Shown: one piece after another, positions 51,463 through 60,124 of the stretch
How the letters are laid out: each line of letters begins with the position of its first letter
Position numbering within the stretch: the stretch's first letter is position 1
Assembly: GCA_042408875.1 (NCBI GenBank)
Contig: JBHOQS010000027.1
Coordinates: 62,001-126,000, forward strand
DNA length: 64,000 nt
Origin: JBHOQS01 sp042408875
GTDB taxonomy: Bacteria > Chloroflexota > UBA11872 > JBHOQS01
Reading direction: 5' to 3'
Notes under the pieces: model-generated
Databases searched by the model: none
What the model was told of the DNA's origin: nothing
Seen by the model: only the letters and a program-made list of their open reading frames with translations
Translations under genes and position numbers: made by a program

Positions 51463-51987
51463 ATGCCATCGATATCGATAGTCAACCGGTATTCGTACCT
51501 GATCTTCTCGGCTGCTGTGCTGGCCGCCCTGGTGGCGCTGGCCGCAGCCGGGCTGCTACGCGAGTGGTGGCTTGCAGTGATCCCGCTCGTGCTCGCGCTG
51601 GAGGTGGCCGGATTTCTGCTCATGCGCACCGGGCGCAGCACGCTGGGCTCGCCGGCCGAAGTGCGCCGCCTCATCGGCACGAAGCAGCCGGTCCTGCTCG
51701 AGTTCTTCTCGGATTATTGACTGGCTTGCATGAGCATGAAGCCCGTCGTGGACGGGCTCGCCCGCCGCTACGGCGACCGGCTGCGCGTCGTGCGCATCAA
51801 CGTCAGCGAGCCGGTCGGCCGCGCGCTGATGCGCCAGTATATGGTCCGCGCAGTGCCGACGTTCGTTCTGATCGTGAACGGCCACGAGATCGCCCGTTCG
51901 CAGGGCCGCCCGCCTGCACCGCGGCTCTTCGAACAGGCATTCTCTGTGGCGCCGAAGCAGCCCCGCACGCCGGCGCGGCAGGGGTGA
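51463..51987 (+). CDS. membrane-anchored thioredoxin-like protein, probable selenoprotein (UxxC)
   Basis: 174 residues if the in-frame TGA at 51718-51720 is read as selenocysteine. Two membrane helices (YSYLIFSAAVLAALVALAAA and WWLAVIPLVLALEVAGFLLM) precede a thioredoxin fold. VLLEFFSDY is followed by TGA, then LACMSMKPVVD, so TGA sits exactly at the first Cys of the CxxC site (Sec86, Cys89). The frame continues without a break through RVVRINVSEP, cis-Pro132 in RAVPTF and a normal stop at 51987. A hairpin of 8 bp lies 20-38 bases after the TGA. The alternative is a nonsense mutation. The active site would face the outside or the cytoplasm, depending on topology. ATG 51463 follows GGGAGCAGG. 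Confidence 0.72.
51740..51758 (+). promoter_or_regulatory. bacterial SECIS-like hairpin in the thioredoxin reading frame
   Basis: AGCCCGTC (51740-51747) pairs perfectly with GACGGGCT (51751-51758) around the loop GTG. The loop starts 27 bases after the TGA and begins with G, which fits the loose rules for bacterial SECIS elements (short stem, small loop with an early G, 16-37 bases from UGA). It is coding sequence, as in other bacterial selenoprotein genes. Confidence 0.55.
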
Positions 51988-52019
51988 TCATCGAGAGTGA
52001 GGCAATGAGGGAAGTGTCG

Positions 52020-52859
52020 ATGCGGTTCGGTGCCCACGTCCCTGGCGGCGTGAAGAGCGGTGTGGCGCGGGCCATCGAGATCGGCGCGGAGTGTATTCAG
52101 ATCTTCGCCGCAGCGCCGCAGAGCTGGCGGCCGCCTAGCCATAGTGATGCCGCGGTGGAAGCCTTCCGCCGCGGCTGCGCCGAGCACGGTCTCTCGCCAG
52201 TGTACCTGCACGGCCTCTACCTGCTGAACTTCGCCTCGGAGAACGACGAGCTGTGGCAGCGGTCGGTGGAGGCGGCGCTCTGCCATCAACAGTGGGCGGA
52301 TCGGCTCGGCGCAGCGGGCCAGATCGTGCACCTGGGATCGGGCGGTGCGCAGACCCCGGCGCAGGCGCGCCAGCGCGTCATCGAGGCCGTACGCCGCATC
52401 CTCGACCGGCACACCGGGCAGAGCAGGCTCCTGCTGGAGACCTGCGCCGGGCAGGGAAACACCATCGGCCGCACCTTCGAGGAGCTCGCTGAGATCCTGG
52501 CCGCGCTGGACGATCCCCGCCTGGGCGTGTGCCTGGACACCGCCCACGTCTTTGCCGCAGGCTATGACGTGACCACCCCTGAGGGCCTAGATGAGACGCT
52601 GCGGCAGCTCAACACCACAGCCGGCCTGGACCGGCTGTGGTGCCTGCACGCCAACGACTCGAAGGCACCGCGCGGCTCAAATATCGATCGCCACGAGAAC
52701 ATCGGCCGCGGCTGCATCGGTGAGGATGGCTTCCGGGTAATCCTGCACCATCCTGCCTTGCAGCATCTGCCGGTGATCCTCGAAGTGCCCGGCTACGACG
52801 GCCAGGGGCCGGACCGCCCCAATCTGGAGGCGTTGCGGCGTCTGGCCGGGGCGGCCTGA
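52020..52859 (+). CDS. nfo: endonuclease IV (AP endonuclease)
   Basis: 279 residues. MRFGAHVPGGVKSGVARAIEIG opens the barrel, IQIFAAAPQSWRPP follows, and LETCAGQGNTIGRTF, CLDTAHVFAAGYDV and HANDSKAPRGSNIDRHENIGRG hold the zinc ligands. It cleaves DNA at abasic sites in base-excision repair. ATG 52020 starts at the usual MRFGAH and has GAGGGAAG upstream; ATG 52005 is possible. It begins about 30 bases after the selenoprotein-like gene, so the two may share a transcript for oxidative-damage defence. Confidence 0.95.
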   Translation: MRFGAHVPGGVKSGVARAIEIGAECIQIFAAAPQSWRPPSHSDAAVEAFRRGCAEHGLSPVYLHGLYLLNFASENDELWQRSVEAALCHQQWADRLGAAGQIVHLGSGGAQTPAQARQRVIEAVRRILDRHTGQSRLLLETCAGQGNTIGRTFEELAEILAALDDPRLGVCLDTAHVFAAGYDVTTPEGLDETLRQLNTTAGLDRLWCLHANDSKAPRGSNIDRHENIGRGCIGEDGFRVILHHPALQHLPVILEVPGYDGQGPDRPNLEALRRLAGAA

Positions 52860-52863
52860 GCGT

Positions 52864-53979
52864 TCAGGCTAGCGGCAGCTTCACCGCGCAGCCGCGCTCC
52901 GCTGAGCGGTAGACGGCCTCGATGACCTCCTGCGCATCGCGAGCAGTGCGCGGGCTAGCCGCGCCCACAACCGGTCGACCCTGGAGCAGGCAGTCCACGA
53001 AATAGCGCTGCTCCAGGCCACCGCTGCCTGCCCCGGCAATACGGCCGGTCGGCGCCCGCCAGCCGCGCAGGTTTGCCGGGGCGCGGAAGCTGCCGGCTCG
53101 CGCTGGTACTTCAATGGCCTCCCATCCCGCCGGTACCGCCAGATCGGCGGTGCTATATAGCTCGGTTCCGCCGGGGCCGTTCGTGATCGTGCCCTGCACA
53201 CCGTGATACGACGTGCGCACCGGCGGCGGGCCGATCTGCCCCCACTTCGCATCGATGACGCCGAGCGCGCCGCTGGCGAAGCGCAAGATAGCCACGGAGT
53301 TATCCTCGACATCCGGCGGCAGGTAGTCGCGATGGCCCATCTGCGCGGTGAAGGCGCTCACCTCGGTGATAGGCCCCAGGTAGTCGAGGAAGGCGTCCAC
53401 CAGGTAGCACGCTTCGTCCACGAAGGTTCCACCACCGTTACGCTGCTTATCGAACAGCCACTCGCAGAAGTACTTCGAGCAGCCGATCTCCGCTGGTCCA
53501 GCGTGGCCGGTCACGCCGCGCGCCAAGTACACTTTGCCGATCGCCCCCGCAGCGATCAGCCCTTTCACCTGGTCGTAGATCGGGTTAAACGCCGAATGGT
53601 AGGCGACCATGAGCGTGATGCTGGAGGATTCCACAGCGCGCAGGATACGATCGGCCTGCGCCAGCGTCGCCGCCATCGGCTTATCCTGGTAGACGTGGAC
53701 CCCTCGCCGCGCCGCCGCTTCGGCAATATCGGCCTTCGCAGCGTTGTCACTGCATACCAGGATGGCGTCGAGTTCCTCGCGGTCGAGCATGACCTGGTAG
53801 TCCGCGTAGGTGCGCCGCAGGCCCCAGCGCTGCGTTGCCCGCTCACGCAGCTCCGGGTACGGTTCGGCACCAGCGACCATCTCTACTTCAGGGAGCGCAG
53901 CCAGGCCATCACCCATGGCCCAGACATGGTCGCTCGTCATGCCAGCAATGCCAAAGCGGAGCTTCCGTGTCTCGGTCAT
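52864..53979 (-). CDS. Gfo/Idh/MocA family oxidoreductase (4), His-less variant
   Basis: 371 residues. LRFGIAGMTSDHVWAMG is a modified nucleotide motif (GxxGxxxxH). DKPMAAT replaces EKP but keeps the Lys. The catalytic segment reads GGGTFVDEACYLVDAFLDY, with Tyr at the usual His position, so activity may differ from ordinary sugar dehydrogenases. GAGGGGTGG lies upstream. It is the last gene of the minus-strand catabolic run, downstream of binding protein 5. Confidence 0.84.
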   Translation of the reverse strand: MTETRKLRFGIAGMTSDHVWAMGDGLAALPEVEMVAGAEPYPELRERATQRWGLRRTYADYQVMLDREELDAILVCSDNAAKADIAEAAARRGVHVYQDKPMAATLAQADRILRAVESSSITLMVAYHSAFNPIYDQVKGLIAAGAIGKVYLARGVTGHAGPAEIGCSKYFCEWLFDKQRNGGGTFVDEACYLVDAFLDYLGPITEVSAFTAQMGHRDYLPPDVEDNSVAILRFASGALGVIDAKWGQIGPPPVRTSYHGVQGTITNGPGGTELYSTADLAVPAGWEAIEVPARAGSFRAPANLRGWRAPTGRIAGAGSGGLEQRYFVDCLLQGRPVVGAASPRTARDAQEVIEAVYRSAERGCAVKLPLA

Positions 53980-54090
53980 TGGTCATCCACCCCTCTATTG
54001 TTTTGTTTACTGGTTTTGTTTACTGCTCTGGGCCACACAAGGGGCGCTGGGAGGAAAGGATGCCGCCCAGCGCCCACATGTCGGGCTATT

Positions 54091-55521
54091 TTAACCGCGC
54101 CGTGGCTGGGTCGCCGTCACCTGGCGGCACACTTCCTGGAAGATGCTCACCGGCTGGGTGCCGTCGCGAAAGACGGCATTGAGCGCGGGCTGGATGTACT
54201 CCATCGCCTTCTGCTGGTCGGCGAAATTCTCGTTATCGCGCGGATAGCCCATACGCTGGGCCTCCAGCGCCACGTCGAGGTCCACCTTTTCGAGCGTCGG
54301 CCACTGCTGGCGTAGGATGCGTTTGTAGTCCTCCTGCACGCTCAGACGCACCGGCATCTGGCCCATGTACTGCACGTTGATGCGCTGCCAGGTCGGCCCG
54401 GCCAGATACCACATCACTTCCCACGTCGCGCCGGGGTTCTTTGTGCCACTCCACATGGCCCAGCCGTCGGTCGTGCCGAGCGTGGCGCGGCGCACCGGTC
54501 CCTTCGGCACGTGCATGATCGACCACTTGAAGCCACCGATCCGTTCGATATTGGCGGCGAAGCTGCGGCCGATGCCAGAGATACCCTCTTCGGACATGGC
54601 GATGCGCTGCTGGTAGAACGGCACGTAGTTGCCGGTGTCGTTCACCACCTCTCGCAGCTGGCCGATCTGGGCCATGCTGTTGTCACGCCAGATGCGGTCG
54701 TACAGCCACTGCATGGCCGCCTGCGCCTCGGGCGATCCCAGCAAGCAGCCTACCTTGTCCTTTGGATCGACCGCGCGCCCGCCCCAGGAGTGGATGTAGC
54801 GCTGGAAGCGGTCCCAAGCCGTGTACGACAGTTTGCCGCCCCACTGGTCACGCCGGCCGTCGCCATCGGTATCGCGGCTGAGCCTGGCCAGCGCCTCGCG
54901 GTAGTCATCCATGGTCCAGTCGGCGGTGGGATATTTCACCCCGGCCTGGTCAAACAGGTCCTTGTTGTAGTACAGGACGATGATGTTAATATATCGCGGC
55001 AGGCCGACGCGCACGCCGGGCTCGAAGTCGGCGAAGGCATCCCACTGCCACTTGGCAAAGTCATTGATCTCCGACGCCTTCAGCCGGCGCGTGAACGGCT
55101 CGACGTTGTAGATCTGCCCGGCCTGGAGGAACTGGGCGTACAGGTCGCCCCATGGTGCGAAGATATCCGGCGCGGTGCCGCCAGCCATGGCGACTTTGAG
55201 CTTGACCACCCAGTCCTGGCCGTCTGTCGTGGGCGGGTTCGGCTCCCAGACGGTCTTGATGTTGGGGAACTTGGCGTAGAACTCGGCCATGGCCTCGTCC
55301 CACCGCCCGCCGGTGCCCTCTGCGGAGACCCCGCCCTGCACACGCACCAGGACGGTCTCTCCGCCATACCGCGGCACCTTCTCGCTCTCCCCGCCGCGCC
55401 GGCACGCTGCGGCCAGCGCCAGACCGGCCGACGCACCGCCGAGCCTGGCAATCAAGGCCCGCCGTGAGACAGCACGAGCAGCTGGCGTATCACCTGACGA
55501 ATGAACATCAGCGACGATCAT
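54091..55521 (-). CDS. sugar ABC transporter solute-binding lipoprotein (5)
   Basis: 476 residues. The signal AVSRRALIARLGGASAGLALAAAC has twin Arg and lipobox Cys40. The mature part has YGGETVLVRVQGGVSAEG, AMAGGTAPDIFAPWGDLYAQF, RVGLPRYINIIVLYYNKDLFDQAG and DGWAMWSGTKNPGATWEVM, a typical type I sugar-binding protein with Trp-rich ligand site. GAGGAGGG precedes ATG 55521. It lies between oxidoreductases 5 and 4 on the same strand. TACGACAC, also seen near binding protein 6, lies 62-69 bases upstream. Confidence 0.88.
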   Translation of the reverse strand: MIVADVHSSGDTPAARAVSRRALIARLGGASAGLALAAACRRGGESEKVPRYGGETVLVRVQGGVSAEGTGGRWDEAMAEFYAKFPNIKTVWEPNPPTTDGQDWVVKLKVAMAGGTAPDIFAPWGDLYAQFLQAGQIYNVEPFTRRLKASEINDFAKWQWDAFADFEPGVRVGLPRYINIIVLYYNKDLFDQAGVKYPTADWTMDDYREALARLSRDTDGDGRRDQWGGKLSYTAWDRFQRYIHSWGGRAVDPKDKVGCLLGSPEAQAAMQWLYDRIWRDNSMAQIGQLREVVNDTGNYVPFYQQRIAMSEEGISGIGRSFAANIERIGGFKWSIMHVPKGPVRRATLGTTDGWAMWSGTKNPGATWEVMWYLAGPTWQRINVQYMGQMPVRLSVQEDYKRILRQQWPTLEKVDLDVALEAQRMGYPRDNENFADQQKAMEYIQPALNAVFRDGTQPVSIFQEVCRQVTATQPRRG

Positions 55522-55632
55522 CGCACCCTCCTCTCGTATACTCCCTTTTCCGGAGAGGCCGGCCTCCCGGAGCCGGGAGAGCTACGACACTAGCGCAGGG
55601 CGACTACACAGGAGCACAGCCGGGCTCACCAC

Positions 55633-56781
55633 TCACAGCGTCGTAGTCAGCTCGATTGTGCACCCCTCCCGGGCCGATTGATAGGCCTTCTCGATGATCT
55701 CGATGACATGCCGCGCGTGCTCCCCGCTGGGAATAGGGTCCTTGTCCTCCAAGATGCAATCGATCAAGTGCATGAGATCGGCGTAGCCGTGAGCCTCGCC
55801 GATCTCGCGGTGCGGACCCACCCGGTAGGGCATCTCCGGCAGCTCCAGCTCCAGCTCGCCGCCGGGCACATGGCGGCTGGTCACGCGCACGCCGCTGCCT
55901 GGGCGGGTGCCCTCCGCCGGCGCCGCGGAGCGCCGGCCGCGCCATGCTGCGACCTCGACGGTGCCATCGCTGCCGAAGATGGCCAGCCGCGGCAGCGCGC
56001 CGCCGCGGCAGTTCGCCCCGAAGGCGAAACCAAAGGTCGAGTTCCCGAAGTCAAGCAGGATCAGCGTGTTGTCGTCCATCTCGACCTCGATGCGCTGGCC
56101 CTTCCACTCGCGCACTGGCAGGCCGATACCGGACATGGCCGAGACGCGCTTGACCGGTCCCAGGATGCCGGTGAGCTCATGCAGGCAGTAGACCGTCATA
56201 TCGTAGACCGGCCCCCCACCGGGCTTGTAGTACCAGGTGGGATCTACATTGGAGAGCACATCGTCTTCCTGGCGGAACGTTTCGTACTCGTGGCCGGCGC
56301 TCTGCATGCCGGCGATGGCCCAGTAGACGCGTCCGAGCAAGCCCTTCTGGACAACCTGCTCCTTGATCTGTGGCCAGGGCGGGCGGAGCATCTCGCCCGG
56401 CGAAGCGCAGAGCTTCAAGCCCTTCGCCCTGGCCGTCTTTACCACCTCATCGGCTTCGGCAAGGGTCGTAGTCATGGACTTCTGGACGTAGACGTGCTTG
56501 CCGGCGTTCAGCGCGGCCATCACCTGCCGGTAGTGCAGCGGGATCGGCGTGGCGATGAGCACACACTCGATGTCCGCCTTCGCCAGCATCTCGTCGTAGT
56601 CGGTATACGCCTCGCGCCAACCCCACTTCTGCGCGACCGCCTCAGCGCGGCCGGGCACCACATCGCAGACCGCCACTGCCTCGATCTTCTCGCGAGCGTC
56701 TTCCTGGTACGTATGCGGCAGGATCCCCCGCTGCGCCAGGCTGCCCAGCCCGACCAGCCCGACCTTGACCTTGCGCGCCAT
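55633..56781 (-). CDS. Gfo/Idh/MocA family oxidoreductase (5), QKS variant
   Basis: 382 residues. VKVGLVGLGSLAQRGILPH binds the nucleotide. The EKP motif is QKSMTTT, with only the Lys kept. The catalytic part reads GGGPVYDMTVYCLHELTGIL, where the usual His is Tyr and the Asp is His. This variant may act on an unusual substrate or not be a classical dehydrogenase. It is the third gene of the rpiR operon, 79 bases after the isomerase gene. Confidence 0.84.
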   Translation of the reverse strand: MARKVKVGLVGLGSLAQRGILPHTYQEDAREKIEAVAVCDVVPGRAEAVAQKWGWREAYTDYDEMLAKADIECVLIATPIPLHYRQVMAALNAGKHVYVQKSMTTTLAEADEVVKTARAKGLKLCASPGEMLRPPWPQIKEQVVQKGLLGRVYWAIAGMQSAGHEYETFRQEDDVLSNVDPTWYYKPGGGPVYDMTVYCLHELTGILGPVKRVSAMSGIGLPVREWKGQRIEVEMDDNTLILLDFGNSTFGFAFGANCRGGALPRLAIFGSDGTVEVAAWRGRRSAAPAEGTRPGSGVRVTSRHVPGGELELELPEMPYRVGPHREIGEAHGYADLMHLIDCILEDKDPIPSGEHARHVIEIIEKAYQSAREGCTIELTTTL

Positions 56782-56860
56782 GCCTGCGCCTCCCTCCAGT
56801 CACACTCAGCACATGCCACACTCGGCCCATAGATGACCCGGCTACGCCGTACGCTCCCCT

Positions 56861-57661
56861 TTACACGCCATACGTCGTCATGATGTACCGCCAGTCGTCC
56901 AGGCTCTGGCGGGCCTGCTCCCAGCCGACCTCAAACACCCAGTACCAGTCGTAGCCGACCTCGCGCAGAGCCTGGAGCATCTGACGGTAGTCGATCTGCA
57001 CGCTGGGGAAGCTGGAATGCAGCGCTACCATGCGATGACCGATCAGACGGATCTCCTCATGGGGCTGCATCTCACGGCGGCGCGGCCAGTAGCAGTGCTC
57101 GTAGACGCCGAACCACGGCGTGTTCAGCTCATCGACCAGCCGGATCAGCGCCTCCAGCCCGCCCAGGCCGGTGCGGGCAAAGATGCCGGCCTCAAAGCCG
57201 ATCTTCACTTCCCGACGGGCGCCCTCTTCAACCACCCGCGCAACGATGCTCTTGATCTCCTCCCAGCTGCCCTGGCTCTCCCCGACGTGGATCAGGATGG
57301 CCCGGGCGCCCAGGTCCGCCGCCAGGTTCACATCGGAGCGCAACAGCTCCACACCGCGCTCCCACTGGGAGAGCCGCGGGTTGTACTGCGCATAGCCCCA
57401 CGCCCAGTCTGCCGAGAGCGTAGCAATCTCCACTCCGTGGCGCTGCGCGCTTTCACGCAATTGCTCGCGCAGCTCCGGAGACACGCTCTCGGATGCCCAC
57501 GGTCCGCGGCCACTGCGCGGCCCGGAGGAAGCGAACGGATACCGCGGGTCGAGCATGAGCTCGATGCCGTCGTAGCCTATCTCGCGGCACTCGCGCAGCA
57601 CACCGTCGAGCGGACCGGCCGGATCATCACGCCGGAAGCCAACACGAATAGAGACCTTCAT
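56861..57661 (-). CDS. sugar phosphate isomerase/epimerase (xylose isomerase-like TIM barrel)
   Basis: 266 residues. MKVSIRVGFRRDDPAGPLDG and GYDGIELMLD open the barrel. GARAILIHVGESQGSWEEIKS, KIGFEAGIFARTGLGGLEALIRLVDE and ALHSSFPSVQIDYRQMLQAL carry the His and Glu/Asp residues expected at the metal site. ATG 57661 has GGGGAGG upstream. It lies second in the rpiR operon, directly before an oxidoreductase, a common pair in inositol or keto-sugar breakdown. Confidence 0.82.
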   Translation of the reverse strand: MKVSIRVGFRRDDPAGPLDGVLRECREIGYDGIELMLDPRYPFASSGPRSGRGPWASESVSPELREQLRESAQRHGVEIATLSADWAWGYAQYNPRLSQWERGVELLRSDVNLAADLGARAILIHVGESQGSWEEIKSIVARVVEEGARREVKIGFEAGIFARTGLGGLEALIRLVDELNTPWFGVYEHCYWPRRREMQPHEEIRLIGHRMVALHSSFPSVQIDYRQMLQALREVGYDWYWVFEVGWEQARQSLDDWRYIMTTYGV

Positions 57662-57737
57662 TCCATGCCTCCCCTGCAATTGTCTGTATTCTTCGCGCCT
57701 GGACGCACATCCAGGCGTGAAGGAGCCCCGGGCACAC

Positions 57738-58637
57738 TTAGAACTTCTTGCTGGCGCTGATGGCCTGCCGGCCGCGGGCCAGCGCCGTGAGGCTGGCGTC
57801 GCCGCGCGCCTGCGTCACCGCTGCCGCCAGCACGTCGACGACGGCAAGCTGAGCGAGGCGCCCCAGCAGCGGGTAGCCTGCGACCACAGCCGGCCGTGCC
57901 GCGGCCAGCAGTGTGATGTGCGCCACGCGTGTGATAGGCGAGCGCGCGTAGCGCGTAATACACAAGCACGTCGCACCGGCATCGCGGGCGAGCTGGAGGG
58001 CCTCCACGGTGTCCCGCGTGCTGCCCGACAACGAGATTGCCAGGGCAACGTCGCCCTCGCGGAGTTGCACGGCAGACATCACCTGGATGTGTGGATCGGT
58101 GATACACACGACAGGCAGGCCCACCCGCATCAGGGAGAAGGCCGCATCCTGCGCGACGGCTGCTGAGCCTCCTACGCCGTAGACCTCGATACGCCGGGCG
58201 CGCACGAGCGCCTCGACGGCCCGTGCCAGCGCCGCATCGTCCAGCAGCTGCGCCGTGTCCTCTAGGGCCTTAATGTTCACCTGGAGCACCTTGCGTTTGA
58301 CGGCCCCGATGTCGGTCTCCGGCTCAGGCTCGTCTGACGCCGCGCTCGCGCGCAGCTCCATGGCCAGCGCGATCTTCAGCGCGGCGTAGCCGGGGAAACC
58401 CAGGCGCTGGGCAAAGCGGATCACCGATGCTTCGGACGTCTCAGTCCGATCGGCCAGCTCCGTGATGGAGAGGTAGACGACCTCCGCGGGGCGGGCAAGC
58501 ACATACTCAGCGATCTTACGCTCCGACTCCCGCAGGCTGGGGATGAGCGTATCCAGCCGCGACAGCGCACCGGTAGGAGTCCCGGTGGCAGGCCCCGGCG
58601 GCTGCGTTACAAACACGGATGGCGAGGTCGGCGCCAT
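57738..58637 (-). CDS. RpiR-family transcriptional regulator
   Basis: 299 residues. An RpiR-type helix-turn-helix (about 25-100: LRESERKIAEYVLARPAEVV, TETSEASVIRFAQRLGFPGYAALK) is followed by a SIS sugar-phosphate domain (about 125-260: IEVYGVGGSAAVAQDAAFSLMRVG, AISLSGSTRDTVEALQLARDAG). SIS binds a phosphosugar as effector. ATG 58637 is preferred over an upstream TTG. A strong promoter at 58686-58714 lies upstream, so it heads a minus-strand operon with the isomerase, two oxidoreductases and binding protein 5, which it probably controls. Confidence 0.92.
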   Translation of the reverse strand: MAPTSPSVFVTQPPGPATGTPTGALSRLDTLIPSLRESERKIAEYVLARPAEVVYLSITELADRTETSEASVIRFAQRLGFPGYAALKIALAMELRASAASDEPEPETDIGAVKRKVLQVNIKALEDTAQLLDDAALARAVEALVRARRIEVYGVGGSAAVAQDAAFSLMRVGLPVVCITDPHIQVMSAVQLREGDVALAISLSGSTRDTVEALQLARDAGATCLCITRYARSPITRVAHITLLAAARPAVVAGYPLLGRLAQLAVVDVLAAAVTQARGDASLTALARGRQAISASKKF

Positions 58638-58685
58638 TGAAGGAAATCTCCACCTCAATCACCATTTATGGAGGGAAGCAACGGC

Positions 58686-58714
58686 ATTGTACACTCGCCC
58701 GAGGGGCCAGTCAA
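58686..58714 (-). promoter_or_regulatory. sigma70-type promoter for the rpiR operon
   Basis: On the minus strand TTGACT (58714-58709), 17-base spacer, TACAAT (58691-58686); each differs from consensus at one base. Start near 58679, leader about 42 bases. The -35 box overlaps the stop of binding protein 6. Confidence 0.65.
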
Positions 58715-60060
58715 GCGCTGAGCACCACGTTGGCGCGCTGGACGGCGCGGGCCGTCGCCTCGGTCAGGCTAACCTCCCCGCGGAAGTACTGTCGCAGTTC
58801 CTCATTGACCACCTGCACCAGCTCGGTGCGGCGGTGGTTTGCCGGCAGACGGAGTGACCCGGCTCCCTGTGGGTAGGCCTTGATAATCGTGCTGTAGACA
58901 GGATCGAAGGCGAGGAAGCGCGGGTCGTTCCACACGTCGGTGCGGCCGCCCGGGCTGCCGGCTCCTCCCTCGGTCACGCCTAGCACGCCGACCTCCTTGC
59001 TGGTGATGAACTTGATCCATTCCCAAGAGGCCTCCTGCTTCTGCGTGCCGGTGATGCCCATGCCCGAGCCAGACGCCTGCGTGCCGCGCCGGCCGCTGGG
59101 ATGCCGGGGGAACAGGGCCACGCCGAGTTCGAAAGTGATGATCTGCTGGCCCGGCTTCTTGTAGAGCGCCACCTCCGCGGGCGTGGCGTTGAAGAAGCCC
59201 AGCTTGCCTGCCTCAAAGAGCGGCCGGAAGCCACCCTGGCGAAAGAGGTTGTCAATAGTCTGGAACTTGGCCTGGACGTTGTAGACCCACTCCAGACCGG
59301 CGCGTGCCTCGGGGCTATCCAGCAGGCAGCGCCGGCCCGCCTCGTCTAGCAGCTCGCCCCCGAACTGGCGCAGGAAAAAGACGCCGTACTCACTGATATC
59401 GGTGCCGCCCAGCATGTAGCCCCACACGTCGTCCTCTTTGCGCACGACCTTCTGCGCGGCCACAATGAAGTCGTCAATGGTCCAGCTCCCGTCTGGCGGC
59501 ACGGTGATGCCGGCGGCCCTGGTTAGGTTGGCGTTGTAGTACAGCACGTTGGTGCCGTAGTGGCCGTGCGTGGGCAGGGCGTAGAGCTTTCCATCGACAG
59601 TAAAGGCATCGAGCAGCGCCTTGAAATAGGGTGTGCGATCGAATTTGGGATCCTTCTTGGCCAGGTCGTCCAGTGGCTTGAAGATGCCTTTGGAGGCTGC
59701 CTCGCGACCGCCGGAGCCATCGGCCACGATGCCGAACCAGGAGACATCCGGCAGCGTGCTGGCCGCGGCCAGCACCAGCAGCTTCTCCGTGACGTTGGGC
59801 TGCCCTTCGATGAAGGTGACTGTGATTTTGGTCTCAGGTGTGAACAGCCTGGGGGTGATGTTGGCGTACCACTGGCTGTGGCCGGTGGGGCTGGTCACAC
59901 CGGGCCGCGTCAGCACCTCAATGGTTACCGGCTGCCTGGCCTGGACGGTGGGCTGCCCCGCCTGCTGGCCCCCGCCCGCCTGGCGACAGGCTGCCAGCGT
60001 GCTGCCCCAGGCCAGGGCAGCACGCTGGAGGGCAGACCTTCGAGTAATCGTGCGCATCAT
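58711..60060 (-). CDS. sugar ABC transporter solute-binding lipoprotein (6)
   Basis: 449 residues. MMRTITRRSALQRAALAWGS and TLAAC give a twin-Arg signal with lipobox Cys25. The mature domain: VLAAASTLPDVSWFGIVADG, GKLYALPTHGHYGTNVLYYNANL, GGTDISEYGVFFLRQFGGELLDEAG and FNATPAEVALYKKPG. AAGGAG lies before ATG 60060. It is monocistronic; an inverted repeat and a 12-base motif shared with the 61.9-kb oxidoreductase promoter lie upstream. No permease nearby. Confidence 0.88.
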   Translation of the reverse strand: MMRTITRRSALQRAALAWGSTLAACRQAGGGQQAGQPTVQARQPVTIEVLTRPGVTSPTGHSQWYANITPRLFTPETKITVTFIEGQPNVTEKLLVLAAASTLPDVSWFGIVADGSGGREAASKGIFKPLDDLAKKDPKFDRTPYFKALLDAFTVDGKLYALPTHGHYGTNVLYYNANLTRAAGITVPPDGSWTIDDFIVAAQKVVRKEDDVWGYMLGGTDISEYGVFFLRQFGGELLDEAGRRCLLDSPEARAGLEWVYNVQAKFQTIDNLFRQGGFRPLFEAGKLGFFNATPAEVALYKKPGQQIITFELGVALFPRHPSGRRGTQASGSGMGITGTQKQEASWEWIKFITSKEVGVLGVTEGGAGSPGGRTDVWNDPRFLAFDPVYSTIIKAYPQGAGSLRLPANHRRTELVQVVNEELRQYFRGEVSLTEATARAVQRANVVLSA

Positions 60061-60124
60061 TTCTGTCCGCTCCTTATCCGGGTAATCCCTGGGTGATCCG
60101 GGGAACGTCTCTTGCGCCGTGTTC

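Noticed and set aside
51730..51987. Separate short gene starting after the TGA of the thioredoxin frame
   Set aside because: It would start inside the active-site helix and lack the first strands; no ribosome-binding site precedes it. One protein with Sec fits better, though a restart cannot be excluded.
51420..52019. N-terminal extension of endonuclease IV by 200 residues
   Set aside because: The extra part covers the thioredoxin gene in another frame, is Arg/Ala-rich, and Nfo proteins start at MRFGAH; ATG 52020 has a ribosome-binding site.
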